A stretch of DNA of 64,000 nucleotides from Mucilaginibacter sp. L196 (GCF_009765905.1 NZ_LMUO01000011.1:310001-374000), one strand, 5' to 3'; numbered from the stretch's first letter, positions 50,553 through 59,416 are shown. The notes: generated by a model not told the origin, from the letters alone. Numbers and translations: made by a program.

Positions 50553-52202
50553 TTACGACAAATACTTCCCTACAATAGGCATCCTTCTACCCATACCAAA
50601 CGCTTTGTTTGACACCCTTAATATCGGTGGAGTTTGATACCTTTTGTGCTCAGCAAGGTTAATTAATCGGATGGTTCGTCTTACAGTTGGTTCATCATAA
50701 CCCATTTTGATAATCTCGGCAGATGAGCAGCGATGCTCTACATATTCAGCGATGATCTTATCTAAAATATCATATTCAGGCAGGGAGTCGCTGTCTTTTT
50801 GATCCGGCCTTAATTCAGCAGATGGCGGTTTTATGATGGAATTTTCCGGGATGATCTCACGGTCGCGGTTAATGTAGCGAGCTAATTCAAAAACCTGAGT
50901 TTTGTAAACATCACCAATTACGGATATACCTCCACACATATCACCATATAAAGTACCATAACCTACGGCAGCTTCGCTTTTGTTGGAAGTGTTCAGCAAA
51001 ATGTAGCCGAACTTATTGCACATCGCCATTAATAAAATAGCCCTGCTACGCGATTGTATATTCTCCTCGGCAATATTAAATGGCAGGTTTTGAAACTGGG
51101 GCGATAAAGCTGTTTCAAAGGCTTCGGTCACATTCTTTATGGCAATAGTTTCGCTTTTACAACCTAAATTAGTTACCAAATCTTCTGCATCCTTTAAAGA
51201 GTGATCAGAAGAGAAACGAGATGGTAGTAATACTGCCATCACATTTTCAGGCCCTAAAGCCTCGGCAGCCAAAGCACAAACCACGGCAGAATCAATCCCG
51301 CCGGATAAGCCTAATATCGCTTTGCTAAACCCTGATTTATGAAAATAATCTTTTATACCTAATATTACCGCCTGGTGGATTTGTTCAATATCTGCTGGGC
51401 GTTCAGCCTTTAAAGTCGCCGGTTGCTCTAAAGTGATGGTAGCATCCTTGCCTAAAGTATAGTAAGCAAGGCTTTCCTCAAAATAAGGTAATTCATCAAC
51501 CAGTTTGCCTGTTCTATCATAAACTAATGATCCACCATCAAAAATCAATTCTGTCTGCGCGCCTACCTGGTTTACATAAAATAGGGGTAAATTATATCGG
51601 CTGGCGTTATCCCGCAAAATATCAATACGCTCATCATCATGCTTTACTGCAAATGGCGATGCCGCGATGTTGATCATCACATCAGGCTTTTGTTTAATAA
51701 GTATATCCATTGGCCGGGTAACATATAGCGGGTTCTCTATATTATTCCATAAATCTTCGCAAATGGTTAGTGCTATGCGGTGACCTTTAAACTCAATACA
51801 ATTAAATACGGTTGAAGGTTCAAAGTAGCGGTATTCATCAAAAATATCGTAGTTAGGTAATAACGCTTTGTTAACTATCGCTTTTACTTTCCCATTCTCA
51901 ATAAAGTAGGCAGAGTTGTTCAAATCCTTGCCTTCAGTACCTTTGTTAAAGGTGGGAATGCCTATAATGCAGGCCATATCGGTACAGGCAGCAGCAATTT
52001 GTTGTGCCGATGCTTCGCATAACTCAATAAACTCGTCGAACTCCAAAAAATCGCGGGATGGATAACCGCATACACATAGCTCGGCAAAAACCACTAGATC
52101 AGCCCCATTTTGGCGCGCCTTATTAATGTTGCCGATAATTTTAGCAGTATTCGATTCAAAATTCCCGATATGATAGTTGAGTTGCGCTAATGCAATTTTC
52201 AT
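50553..52202 (-). CDS. nadE: NAD+ synthase, glutamine-dependent
   Basis: A 549-residue two-domain enzyme. The N-terminal glutaminase (carbon-nitrogen hydrolase) has the Glu-Lys-Cys triad in VFAELCVCGYP, NKALLPNYDIFDEYR and ICEDLWNN. The C-terminal synthetase has the ATP P-loop LGLSGGIDSAVVCALAAEAL and RSRAILLM with NKSEAAVGYGTLYGDMCGG. It converts deamido-NAD to NAD. ATG at 52202 (MKIALAQLNYHIGNF) is chosen; the upstream extension only codes for the promoter and the divergent gldB start. It is transcribed divergently from gldB. Confidence 0.95.
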   Translation of the reverse strand: MKIALAQLNYHIGNFESNTAKIIGNINKARQNGADLVVFAELCVCGYPSRDFLEFDEFIELCEASAQQIAAACTDMACIIGIPTFNKGTEGKDLNNSAYFIENGKVKAIVNKALLPNYDIFDEYRYFEPSTVFNCIEFKGHRIALTICEDLWNNIENPLYVTRPMDILIKQKPDVMINIAASPFAVKHDDERIDILRDNASRYNLPLFYVNQVGAQTELIFDGGSLVYDRTGKLVDELPYFEESLAYYTLGKDATITLEQPATLKAERPADIEQIHQAVILGIKDYFHKSGFSKAILGLSGGIDSAVVCALAAEALGPENVMAVLLPSRFSSDHSLKDAEDLVTNLGCKSETIAIKNVTEAFETALSPQFQNLPFNIAEENIQSRSRAILLMAMCNKFGYILLNTSNKSEAAVGYGTLYGDMCGGISVIGDVYKTQVFELARYINRDREIIPENSIIKPPSAELRPDQKDSDSLPEYDILDKIIAEYVEHRCSSAEIIKMGYDEPTVRRTIRLINLAEHKRYQTPPILRVSNKAFGMGRRMPIVGKYLS

Positions 52203-52229
52203 AGTATGAACAGATATGAAGAAAAAAAC

Positions 52230-52237
52230 TAATTTTG
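52230..52237 (+). promoter_or_regulatory. -7 element of gldB
   Basis: TAATTTTG (TAnnTTTG) is 14 bases before the ATG at 52252, which supports that start over the in-frame ATG at 52216. The same 49-base gap must also hold the leftward nadE promoter. Confidence 0.5.
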
Positions 52238-52251
52238 CCCAAAGTATAAAA

Positions 52252-53289
52252 ATGATGGCTACTCCGAACAAGACAAAGCAAATTTATTTATTTTTTTTCA
52301 TCAGCCTGCTATTAACAGCCTGTAGCCACAGTAAAAAAGTTGATGTAAGTAATATTGATGTTAATATTACTGTTGAACGCTTTGATAAAGATTTTGATGC
52401 CATCCGCACAAAACCAACCGCGCAGGAGACGGCCATTCTTCAAAATAAATATGGCGTTTTTTATAAGGACTTTATTGAGCAAATATTACAGGCCGGAACC
52501 ATTACCGATACTGCTTACTATAGTGTGATCCGCCAAATTGTGAATGCTCAGCCCTACAAGGATCTGGAGCATGATGTAGACTCGGTATACCCTAACATGG
52601 ATAAGCAGAATGCGGAATTAACCGATGCATTTCGCCGTGTAAAGTATTATTATCCGCAGCAGCGTATACCAAAGGTTTATGCTTATTTCTCGGGTTTCGA
52701 AGCGCAAACTTCTATTGGTGATGGTTATTTTGGTATTGGTTTGGATTTGTTTCTGGGGGCGAATTCGAGATTTTATCCATCATTAACCAAAGCTTTTCCG
52801 CATTATTTATCGCAATTTTTTACACCTGATAATATCACCCCGCGCGTAATTGAAGGTTTTGCACGTAATGAGATGTTCCCTGAAAAAGATGTAGACCAAT
52901 CGTTGCTGACTAAAATGATCTATAATGGCAAGATATTGTACTTTATGGATCAGGTGTTGCCTGATGTGTCGGATTCAACCAAAATAGGTTATACCGCTAA
53001 ACAACTGGATTGGTGCAAAAAATATGAGCCGAGCATCTGGGGATATTTATTGGACGAGAATTTATTATACGAAACGGATTATAATAAGATCAAGAAGTTT
53101 ATTGATGTAGCGCCATTTACATCGGGTATTGGTGAGAATAATGAAGCCGCGCCAAGATTGGGCCTATATGAGGGCTGGCAAATTGTAAAGAGCTATATGG
53201 ATAAGCATCCGGATGTTACCTTGCCGCAATTAATGGCCAATACCACCCCACAACAAATTTTAAACGACTCGAAATATCATCCGAAGTAA
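52252..53289 (+). CDS. gldB: Gliding motility lipoprotein GldB
   Basis: A 345-residue lipoprotein: the signal FFFISLLLTAC ends in a lipobox cysteine, followed by NVTVERFDKDF-like sequence (ITVERFDKDFDAIRT), NKYGVFYKDFIEQIL, YFSGFEAQTSIGDGYFGIGL and LFLGANSRFYPSL, the signature of GldB, required for gliding motility. The start 52252 (or 52255, both in frame) fits the promoter; an ATG at 52216 would give an N-terminal extension overlapping the promoter. Located far from gldD in this window. Confidence 0.9.
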   Translation: MMATPNKTKQIYLFFFISLLLTACSHSKKVDVSNIDVNITVERFDKDFDAIRTKPTAQETAILQNKYGVFYKDFIEQILQAGTITDTAYYSVIRQIVNAQPYKDLEHDVDSVYPNMDKQNAELTDAFRRVKYYYPQQRIPKVYAYFSGFEAQTSIGDGYFGIGLDLFLGANSRFYPSLTKAFPHYLSQFFTPDNITPRVIEGFARNEMFPEKDVDQSLLTKMIYNGKILYFMDQVLPDVSDSTKIGYTAKQLDWCKKYEPSIWGYLLDENLLYETDYNKIKKFIDVAPFTSGIGENNEAAPRLGLYEGWQIVKSYMDKHPDVTLPQLMANTTPQQILNDSKYHPK

Positions 53290-53355
53290 GAGATTAGAGT
53301 TTAGTTAATTGGAGATTAGTTTTTTGAAGTTGACCTGATCTCTAATTTCCAGTCT
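53290..53355. repeat. Imperfect inverted repeat between convergent genes (family E-like)
   Basis: Degenerate arms of the AGAGATTAGAGTTTAG type lie between the gldB and SRPBCC gene ends. They could end both transcripts. Confidence 0.35.
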
Positions 53356-53829
53356 CTATCCCCGATAAGTACCAAATAGTTTGTTAACTTCTTTAGTGCG
53401 GTAATCAAATATCTTATATATCTGTTTAGCTACTATTATCTCATTAGCAGCTCTGCCAATGATGCCGTAGGGGATGGCATAATTTAAAACATCAGTCATT
53501 AGCACACCGCTTTTAACTTCTTTAAAATGGTGTTGGTGATGCCATAGCGCATAAGGGCCGATGCGCTGCTCGTCTACAAAATATTCGTTCTCCTTTACGT
53601 GGGTTATCTCCGTCATCCAATTCATTTTTACACTGAATATTGGGGTGATTTTGTAAGTAATGATCATACCGGGATACATTTTCGTGTTTTCATCATAATC
53701 ACTGGTCACCACAAATTTCATTTCGGGTGGGGTGATCTTTGCTAAATTAAATGGCGATGAAAAGAAATCCCAAGCTTCGGCTAAAGGTATAGGGAGATAC
53801 TGCTCAAATTTTAATTGATATGTCTTCAC
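53356..53829 (-). CDS. SRPBCC-superfamily protein
   Basis: A 157-residue protein with the START/Bet v 1-like layout: FEQYLPIPLAEAWDFFSSPF, then EMKFVVTSDYDENTKMYPGM, WMTEITHVKENEYFVDEQRI and GPYALWHHQHHFKEVKSGVL. This form with YALWHHxHHF is widespread and resembles cell-division-inhibitor SulA-like (SRPBCC) annotations, but the ligand is unknown. Gene alone on the minus strand. Confidence 0.82.
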   Translation of the reverse strand: MKTYQLKFEQYLPIPLAEAWDFFSSPFNLAKITPPEMKFVVTSDYDENTKMYPGMIITYKITPIFSVKMNWMTEITHVKENEYFVDEQRIGPYALWHHQHHFKEVKSGVLMTDVLNYAIPYGIIGRAANEIIVAKQIYKIFDYRTKEVNKLFGTYRG

Positions 53830-53975
53830 ATATATGATAAGCCGTGGCAGGCTTAATTGTTTTGATTATTTAGTCAAATTTTAGTCGTTTGGTAATCTCA
53901 TTTCTATCATCAACTTGCTAAAACCAACTTTTTCATAAGCTTTAATATCCATCCTGAAAATTGTCTTCCATACAG

Positions 53976-54488
53976 CTATTTTAGTTTTGATGATAGTAAG
54001 GCAAGCAGCTCACTAAAGTCTTTTTCTGTATAGCCAATGGATTGATAAATGATTTTCCCCTTTTCGTCAATAACAATTAAACGTGGGATAGATTGAGAAG
54101 CATACAAGCTGAATATCACCCGGCCCATATCGGGTATCATCGGGAAGGTGAAGTGATTTTTTTGTTTGAAGGGCAATACTTTATCCCAGTTTTCTTCGCG
54201 GTCGAAAGCAAATAAGGCAAACTTGGGGTTGGCGTTATATTTCTCCCATATCTCTTTTTGAACCCGTGGAAGTTCCATGCGACAAGGCGGGCACCAGGTA
54301 GCAAAAAAATCAAGCACCACAATTTTGCCTTTGTAATCCGAAAGGCTTGCAACTTTGTCCTTACTAATATTAAAACTAAAGTTTGGCGATAAGTCACCTA
54401 CTTTAGTACGGGTAGTGGCATCAATTTGCTGCGCGTTACTGAATAGTATCGCAAAGCAAAGCAGCAAAAGAATAGATAGCTTTTTCAT
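53976..54488 (-). CDS. TlpA-family thiol-disulfide oxidoreductase
   Basis: A 170-residue thioredoxin-fold protein with a signal peptide (KKLSILLLLCFAILFSNAQ). The redox site is FFATWCPPCRMELPRV (WCPPC); the cis-Pro lies in ASQSIPRLIVID. It acts in the periplasm as a reductase, for example for apocytochromes or copper proteins. 46 bases separate it from the YkuK gene transcribed in the same direction. Confidence 0.92.
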   Translation of the reverse strand: MKKLSILLLLCFAILFSNAQQIDATTRTKVGDLSPNFSFNISKDKVASLSDYKGKIVVLDFFATWCPPCRMELPRVQKEIWEKYNANPKFALFAFDREENWDKVLPFKQKNHFTFPMIPDMGRVIFSLYASQSIPRLIVIDEKGKIIYQSIGYTEKDFSELLALLSSKLK

Positions 54489-54534
54489 AGCGATGTTTTT
54501 TGCAAGATAGAAACATCACCGAAAAACTATGCCA

Positions 54535-55008
54535 TTATTGCACCATTTTATTGGCGCAGTACGAGCTGGCAAAAGCTTCTGGTTTAGCCTTAAATACAAA
54601 GCCCATACCCAATATGTAACCCATTGCTTCATGTAAAGCCTGGTTTGATTTAAACATTGGGTTGGTATTAATATCGGCATGCACTTCCAGATCTACATCA
54701 TATAAATCAAGCAGATCACAAAGCTTATAGGCAATGTCGATGGATTTTTGTACTTCGCAAAGCATGCGTTCCTTGATGGTCATTTTTTGCGAAGTACGCT
54801 CCTGATGGATGAACATGAATGCGCCGCGGGCTTCACGGATGAATACAATTACGGTAGCAAAGTCGGTAACAGCACCTTTTACCTGCGAATCAGTACCGAT
54901 ACAAACTTTGAGTTTATTGCCCAGCAGGTGTTCGCGCTCAATAGCCCTTTCAACTTCCTCCATAATGGGCGATTGGATGATTTCGCCGCTGAATTTTCTC
55001 CAGGTCAT
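54535..55008 (-). CDS. YkuK family RNase H-like protein (DUF458)
   Basis: A 157-residue protein of the YkuK/DUF458 family, predicted RNase H-like fold. Visible acidic residues are in LKVCIGTDSQVKGAVTDFAT and VDLEVHADINTNPMFKSNQ. Substrate is unknown. It is probably co-transcribed with the TlpA-like gene. Confidence 0.85.
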   Translation of the reverse strand: MTWRKFSGEIIQSPIMEEVERAIEREHLLGNKLKVCIGTDSQVKGAVTDFATVIVFIREARGAFMFIHQERTSQKMTIKERMLCEVQKSIDIAYKLCDLLDLYDVDLEVHADINTNPMFKSNQALHEAMGYILGMGFVFKAKPEAFASSYCANKMVQ

Positions 55009-55215
55009 AAAAATTTGGTTTAGTTAATTTGTTACAACCTGATTTTCAGGTTTATAAAAATAAGCGATACACTTTCATATTAACGTTAAATACATGTGAT
55101 TTATTTGTTAACATTTATTTGATTATTAACAGGTTAGCTCTTTTTGTAAGATTTTAGCGATAAATCATCATTAATAAAGGCTTTATCAATACTTTTATAT
55201 TATCAAATACTGACC

Positions 55216-56130
55216 ATGAAATCATTAAAAAAGCTAATTCCTGCATTTATAGGCACTGCCACTTTAGGTGCTGCTTGTCTGTCGTTTGTTAACTATAAGT
55301 CGACACCCCCGCTGCCTAAATACAAGCATATTATTGTAATAATTGAAGAAAATCACGACTATGACGCGCTTATTGGCTCGAAAAATTCACCATATATTAC
55401 CTGGCTTTCAGAAAATGGCGCTTTATTTACTGATTCGCATGGCGTAACACACCCGAGTCAGCCAAATTACCTGGCTTTATTTTCAGGCGATGTTCAGGGC
55501 ATAGTGGATGATAAATGTTTAATGAGCGAAACACCTTATACTACACCAAATTTAGGAGCAGCGTTAATAGACAACGGATTTACCTTTAAAGGTTATGCCG
55601 AAACTATGCCATCGGTAGGGTACCTGCCTTGCTATTATCAAAAAAGCACCCTAACCGGCAGTTATCTATATGGACGTAAACACGCGCCATGGGTAAACTG
55701 GATCGGCACTAAAAAGAATAATATCCCGGCTTCGTTAAGTTTGCCGATGACTGATTTTCCTACGGATTATAACAAATTGCCTACCGTAGCATTTGTTATA
55801 CCCAACATGGATAATGATATGCACAATATTGGCGCACCCGGCGATGATGCCGCCATTCAGCGTGGAGATAAATGGCTGAAGGAGTATATCAGCAAATATG
55901 CTGAGTGGGCCAAAAAGCATGATAGCTTACTGATTATTACTTTTGATGAGGACGACAGCCGTACAGCCGTAAACCAGATACCAACTATATTTTACGGTGC
56001 CCACGTTAAAACAGGCAAATACAATGAGCACATTACCCACTACAATGTGCTGCACACCCTTGAGGCTATGTACAAGCTGCCTGCCGATGATAAACAAAGT
56101 GCAGGTGTGATTGGTGATGTATGGAAATAA
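55216..56130 (+). CDS. Secreted acid-phosphatase/phospholipase C-like phosphoesterase (PF04185-type)
   Basis: A 304-residue exported protein with an N-terminal hydrophobic segment. The family blocks are KHIIVIIEENHDYDALIGSK (metal/nucleophile region), HPSQPNYLALFSGD, and LIITFDEDDSR. Bacterial acid phosphatases of the AcpA/phospholipase C superfamily share this arrangement. The substrate is unknown, and a short intergenic region of 16 bases separates it from the lipoprotein gene downstream. Confidence 0.85.
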   Translation: MKSLKKLIPAFIGTATLGAACLSFVNYKSTPPLPKYKHIIVIIEENHDYDALIGSKNSPYITWLSENGALFTDSHGVTHPSQPNYLALFSGDVQGIVDDKCLMSETPYTTPNLGAALIDNGFTFKGYAETMPSVGYLPCYYQKSTLTGSYLYGRKHAPWVNWIGTKKNNIPASLSLPMTDFPTDYNKLPTVAFVIPNMDNDMHNIGAPGDDAAIQRGDKWLKEYISKYAEWAKKHDSLLIITFDEDDSRTAVNQIPTIFYGAHVKTGKYNEHITHYNVLHTLEAMYKLPADDKQSAGVIGDVWK

Positions 56131-56146
56131 ATTTTTGCTTTTGTTT

Positions 56147-56590
56147 ATGAAAAATGTGTTTAAAGTTGCTTGCTTGTTCGTTTTATTGTTTGCCATATGG
56201 TCATGCAATTCCAGTGCTCCCAAAACAGCTGCTGCGCCTAAAATAGAATTAAATTTAAGTCCTAAAACGGCTGCCGACAGTAATAAAAACGATAGCATAG
56301 CCATAGCGCAGGTTACTGCCTTGCCGGAGTTTAACAATATCCTAAAGTGGTTTCAAAAGAATAATAAGGATACCACCAAACACGTTGGGGTTGTTATTGG
56401 CCAGGAGCCGGTAAAAGGGTTTAACTACTACTGGGTTAAAATAGGGGTGGATGACCCTGATAGATTCGAAGATCTGGAGCATTTTTATGTTAACGCCAAA
56501 GATCAGTCGGTTCACTATTTGGATATAAAGACAGATTCATTGATGAGTTTAAGCCAATGGCGGGGGAGTGGGAAGGATAGTTGGAAGTAA
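56147..56590 (+). CDS. Small lipoprotein of unknown function
   Basis: A 147-residue lipoprotein: MKNVFKVACLFVLLFAIWSC ends in a lipobox cysteine, then a low-complexity Ala/Pro/Lys linker and a compact domain with GVVIGQEPVKGFNYYWVKIG and VHYLDIKTDSLMSL. I recognise no domain. ATG 56147 is chosen because it starts the signal peptide; an upstream ATG at 56111 overlaps the phosphatase gene. Probably in one operon with it. Confidence 0.75.
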   Translation: MKNVFKVACLFVLLFAIWSCNSSAPKTAAAPKIELNLSPKTAADSNKNDSIAIAQVTALPEFNNILKWFQKNNKDTTKHVGVVIGQEPVKGFNYYWVKIGVDDPDRFEDLEHFYVNAKDQSVHYLDIKTDSLMSLSQWRGSGKDSWK

Positions 56591-56609
56591 TAAGTTTATC
56601 GAAACTTCC

Positions 56610-57248
56610 TTAGTCAATCACATTAATATAAGGATCGTTGCCGCTTATTGATTTTAGTAAGCCATTTTTATCATCACCATCAAATACAGTATAATAATTG
56701 ATAGTGCTGGCGCCGATTGATTTAATCTTACCTTGGATTTTATCACTATCGAACCGGTCATAATAAACAATCTTTTCGTCTCCAATGGCGTTTAGTTTGC
56801 CAATGTTATCCAGACCATTAAGGTTAGTATTGTAAGTGAATTGTATGTTACCAATGCTTTTTATACGACCAAGATCCTGCTGTCCATCAAAAACATCATA
56901 GTAAGTGATCAACACATCGCCAACTGATTTTAATTTTCCTGCTTTATCCATGCCATCGAAATTGGTGTAATAATCTATTTCGGTATTGCCAAGCGATTTT
57001 ATTTTACCTTGCTTGTATTGCCCGTCAAATTGAGTCCAATAGTCAACGTCAGTGCTGTCGATTGAACTCATGCGGATATTTCCCTTCATATCAATGTGCA
57101 AAACAACGCTATCTGCAACCAGCTCAACCGAACGAATGTAAGTGTTGTTATTGGTGACTTTTAGGTTGATCCTATTTAAAGTTTGTGATTTGCCTATTAA
57201 ACCGAAGCTTAATAATAAAGCCGATATGATGATGTGTTTAGGTGTCAT
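56610..57248 (-). CDS. Secreted protein made of six 23-residue repeats
   Basis: A 212-residue exported protein: signal peptide MTPKHIIISALLLSFGLIGK, a 45-residue N-terminal segment, then residues 68-205 as six exact-length 23-residue units. The consensus is about I-D-Y-Y-T-x-F-D-G-x-D-K-x-G-K-I-K-S-I-G-x-x-x, e.g. IDYYTNFDGMDKAGKLKSVG, ITYYDVFDGQQDLGRIKSIG, INYYTVFDGDDKNGLLKSIS. Only the last seven residues lie outside. I do not recognise the family; repeats of this kind suggest a beta-solenoid or layered sheet. ATG 57248 gives the signal peptide; an upstream ATG would remove it. Confidence 0.8.
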   Translation of the reverse strand: MTPKHIIISALLLSFGLIGKSQTLNRINLKVTNNNTYIRSVELVADSVVLHIDMKGNIRMSSIDSTDVDYWTQFDGQYKQGKIKSLGNTEIDYYTNFDGMDKAGKLKSVGDVLITYYDVFDGQQDLGRIKSIGNIQFTYNTNLNGLDNIGKLNAIGDEKIVYYDRFDSDKIQGKIKSIGASTINYYTVFDGDDKNGLLKSISGNDPYINVID

Positions 57249-57350
57249 GATATGGGGATTGGTTTTAATATAGATGGAAATTGCTTCCATTTATAATTTG
57301 GACTAAGAAGGTATGCGGGGTTTAATGCTGAAGAGTTTTATAAATACCGC

Positions 57351-57431
57351 GTCATTGCGAGGAACGAAGCAATCTCTAAGCTATGCAGAGCAGTTCTGTA
57401 AGTAGGGGATTGCTGCGTTTCTCGCAATGAC
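57351..57431. repeat. Repeat family B inverted pair (B3)
   Basis: Left arm GTCATTGCGAGGAACGAAGC and right arm ending TTTCTCGCAATGAC, separated by a loop of about 45 bases. It is one of two repeats between the secreted repeat protein and ettA. Confidence 0.8.
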
Positions 57432-57449
57432 GTGGTGATTGACGAAATA

Positions 57450-57480
57450 GATTTACGAAGTTTTAAAAACTTCGTAAATC
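57450..57480. repeat. Perfect 31-base palindrome after ettA
   Basis: Arms of 15 bases (57450-57464 and 57466-57480) around a single A: GATTTACGAAGTTTT and its complement. It lies six bases from the ettA stop. There is no T run on the minus strand beyond a few bases, so it is not a standard terminator. Confidence 0.85.
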
Positions 57481-57486
57481 TTAAAA

Positions 57487-59169
57487 TCACACCGTCAACT
57501 TCTTATATTTAATCCTCTTCGGTGCAATATCACCCAAACGTTTTTTGCGATTCTCTTCATAATCGGAATAATTGCCTTCGAAGAAGTAAACTTGTGAGTT
57601 ACCTTCAAATGCCAGGATGTGCGTACATATCCTATCCAAAAACCAACGGTCGTGACTAATAACTACCGCACAGCCGCCGAAATCCTCTAAGGCTTCTTCC
57701 AGTGCACGTAAGGTATTTACGTCAATATCATTGGTTGGCTCATCCAGCAATAAAACATTGGAGCCTTTTTTCAACGTGATAGATAAATGCACACGGTTAC
57801 GCTCTCCCCCGGATAATACACCTACTTTCTTCTGCTGATCGGCACCATTGAAGTTAAAGCGGGAAACATAGGCCCTTGAATTTAACGGACGGTTACCCAC
57901 CATAATGGTTTCTAAACCGCCGGTAACGTTTTCCCAAACCGATTTATTCGGGTCGAGATCATCATGCAATTGGTCGACATAACCTAGGGCTACGGTTTCC
58001 CCTACACGGAAAGTGCCTGAATCCGGTTTATCCTGACCTGTAATTAGGCGGAATAAAGTGGTTTTACCTGCACCATTTGGCCCGATAATCCCCACTATAC
58101 CAGCTGGTGGTAAGGAGAAGTTCAGGTTGTCAAACAATAATTTATCACCGTATGATTTGCTTACGCCATTGGCTTCTATCACCACATTACCCAAACGAGG
58201 GCCCGGTGGAATGAAAAGTTCCAATTTTTCTTCGCGATCTTTTGTTTCTTCGGATGCTAATTTGTCATAGTTGGATAAACGCGCCTTTGATTTGGTATGC
58301 CTGCCTTTTGGGCCCATACGTACCCATTCCAGCTCGCGCTCCAATGCTTTTTGGCGTTTGCTTTCGGTTTTATCCTCTTGCGCCAAACGTTTCGCTTTTT
58401 GATCCAGCCATGAGGAATAATTTCCCTTCCATGGGATACCTTCTCCACGGTCAAGCTCTAAAATCCATCCAGCAACATTATCCAGGAAGTAACGATCGTG
58501 GGTTACGGCTATAACGGTTCCTTTATATTGTTTTAAGTGTTGCTCCAGCCAATCAATGGATTCTGCATCCAAGTGGTTGGTAGGCTCATCCAGCAATAAA
58601 ACATCGGGTTCTTTCAATAATAAACGACAAAGTGCCACCCTGCGGCGCTCACCACCTGACAATACTGAGATTTTAGTATCCGGCTCTGGGCATCTTAAAG
58701 CATCCATGGCTCTTTCAAGCTTGGTATCCAGTTCCCATGCGTTTACCGAATCAATTTTATCCTGAAGTTCACCCTGGCGAGTCATCAGCTTATCCATTTT
58801 ATCGGCATCACTGTAATACTCCTCTAAACCAAATTTTTCATTGATCTCTTCGTATTCTTTAAGCAGGGCGGTTATTTCGCTAACACCTTCCTCAACTATT
58901 TCGCGTACTGTTTTTTCAGGGTCGAGTTCAGGTTCCTGGCTTAGGTAACCTACTGTATATCCCGGGGAGAATACAACTTCGCCAATATTGGTTTTATCAA
59001 TACCGGCAATAATTTTTAATAGTGATGATTTACCTGATCCGTTTAGACCGATCACACCAATTTTGGCGCCGTAGAAAAAGGACAGGTATATATTTTTTAA
59101 AACTGTTTTCTGCGGGGGATATACCTTGCTCACCCCGGCCATTGAAAATATGATCTTTTCGTCTGCCAT
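57487..59169 (-). CDS. ettA: ABC-F protein EttA (energy-dependent translational throttle)
   Basis: A 560-residue soluble ABC-F protein with two ATP-binding domains: Walker A GLNGSGKSSLL and GPNGAGKTTLF, signatures LSGGERRR and LSGGERNR, Walker B VLLLDEPTNHLD and VLLLDEPTNDID. The EttA arm insertion and P-site linker (residues about 245-300, with the basic RKQ/KALEREL-type segment) are present. It binds the ribosomal E site and couples ATP state to the start of elongation. It has its own transcription unit. Confidence 0.93.
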   Translation of the reverse strand: MADEKIIFSMAGVSKVYPPQKTVLKNIYLSFFYGAKIGVIGLNGSGKSSLLKIIAGIDKTNIGEVVFSPGYTVGYLSQEPELDPEKTVREIVEEGVSEITALLKEYEEINEKFGLEEYYSDADKMDKLMTRQGELQDKIDSVNAWELDTKLERAMDALRCPEPDTKISVLSGGERRRVALCRLLLKEPDVLLLDEPTNHLDAESIDWLEQHLKQYKGTVIAVTHDRYFLDNVAGWILELDRGEGIPWKGNYSSWLDQKAKRLAQEDKTESKRQKALERELEWVRMGPKGRHTKSKARLSNYDKLASEETKDREEKLELFIPPGPRLGNVVIEANGVSKSYGDKLLFDNLNFSLPPAGIVGIIGPNGAGKTTLFRLITGQDKPDSGTFRVGETVALGYVDQLHDDLDPNKSVWENVTGGLETIMVGNRPLNSRAYVSRFNFNGADQQKKVGVLSGGERNRVHLSITLKKGSNVLLLDEPTNDIDVNTLRALEEALEDFGGCAVVISHDRWFLDRICTHILAFEGNSQVYFFEGNYSDYEENRKKRLGDIAPKRIKYKKLTV

Positions 59170-59244
59170 GTATTTGTATCAATAATATAGAGGCAAATAT
59201 GAATGAAAATTGATGGAATACCTAAATCAAAGTGGTAATTAAGT

Positions 59245-59297
59245 TTCCGGAAAATAAAATATCCGCTGATTTGGCGGGGCAACAAATCAGCGGATAT
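59245..59297 (-). terminator. Terminator of the aquaporin gene
   Basis: ATATCCGCTGATTT (59259-59272) and AAATCAGCGGATAT (59284-59297) form a perfect 14-bp hairpin; on the minus strand the stem is followed by TTTTATTTTCC. It sits between the family C element and the ettA start. Confidence 0.7.
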
Positions 59298-59306
59298 GGG
59301 AAAAAA

Positions 59307-59410
59307 GCCCCCTCTAAACCTGCCTGTCCGGCAGGCAGGTCTCCCCCAGAAGGGGAGACTTTAGCTTTACGCTTTTTTAGGGCCCTCCCTTCCGGGGAGG
59401 GTTGGGTGAG
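59307..59410 (+). repeat. Repeat family C with an inserted hairpin (C5)
   Basis: Family C unit, but at the position after CTCTAAA it carries a 21-base insertion (CCTGCCTGTCCGGCAGGCAGG, 59319-59339) that is itself a near-perfect hairpin. The rest matches C4. It ends seven bases before the aquaporin stop. Confidence 0.85.
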
Positions 59411-59416
59411 ACGTTG

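Noticed and set aside
52216..52251. Upstream in-frame ATG for gldB
   Set aside because: It lies before the -7 element (52230-52237) and would prevent the lipoprotein signal from standing at the N terminus.
52203..52271. N-terminal extension of nadE to 52271
   Set aside because: It would overlap gldB and its promoter; MKIALAQLNYHIG at 52202 is the conserved start.
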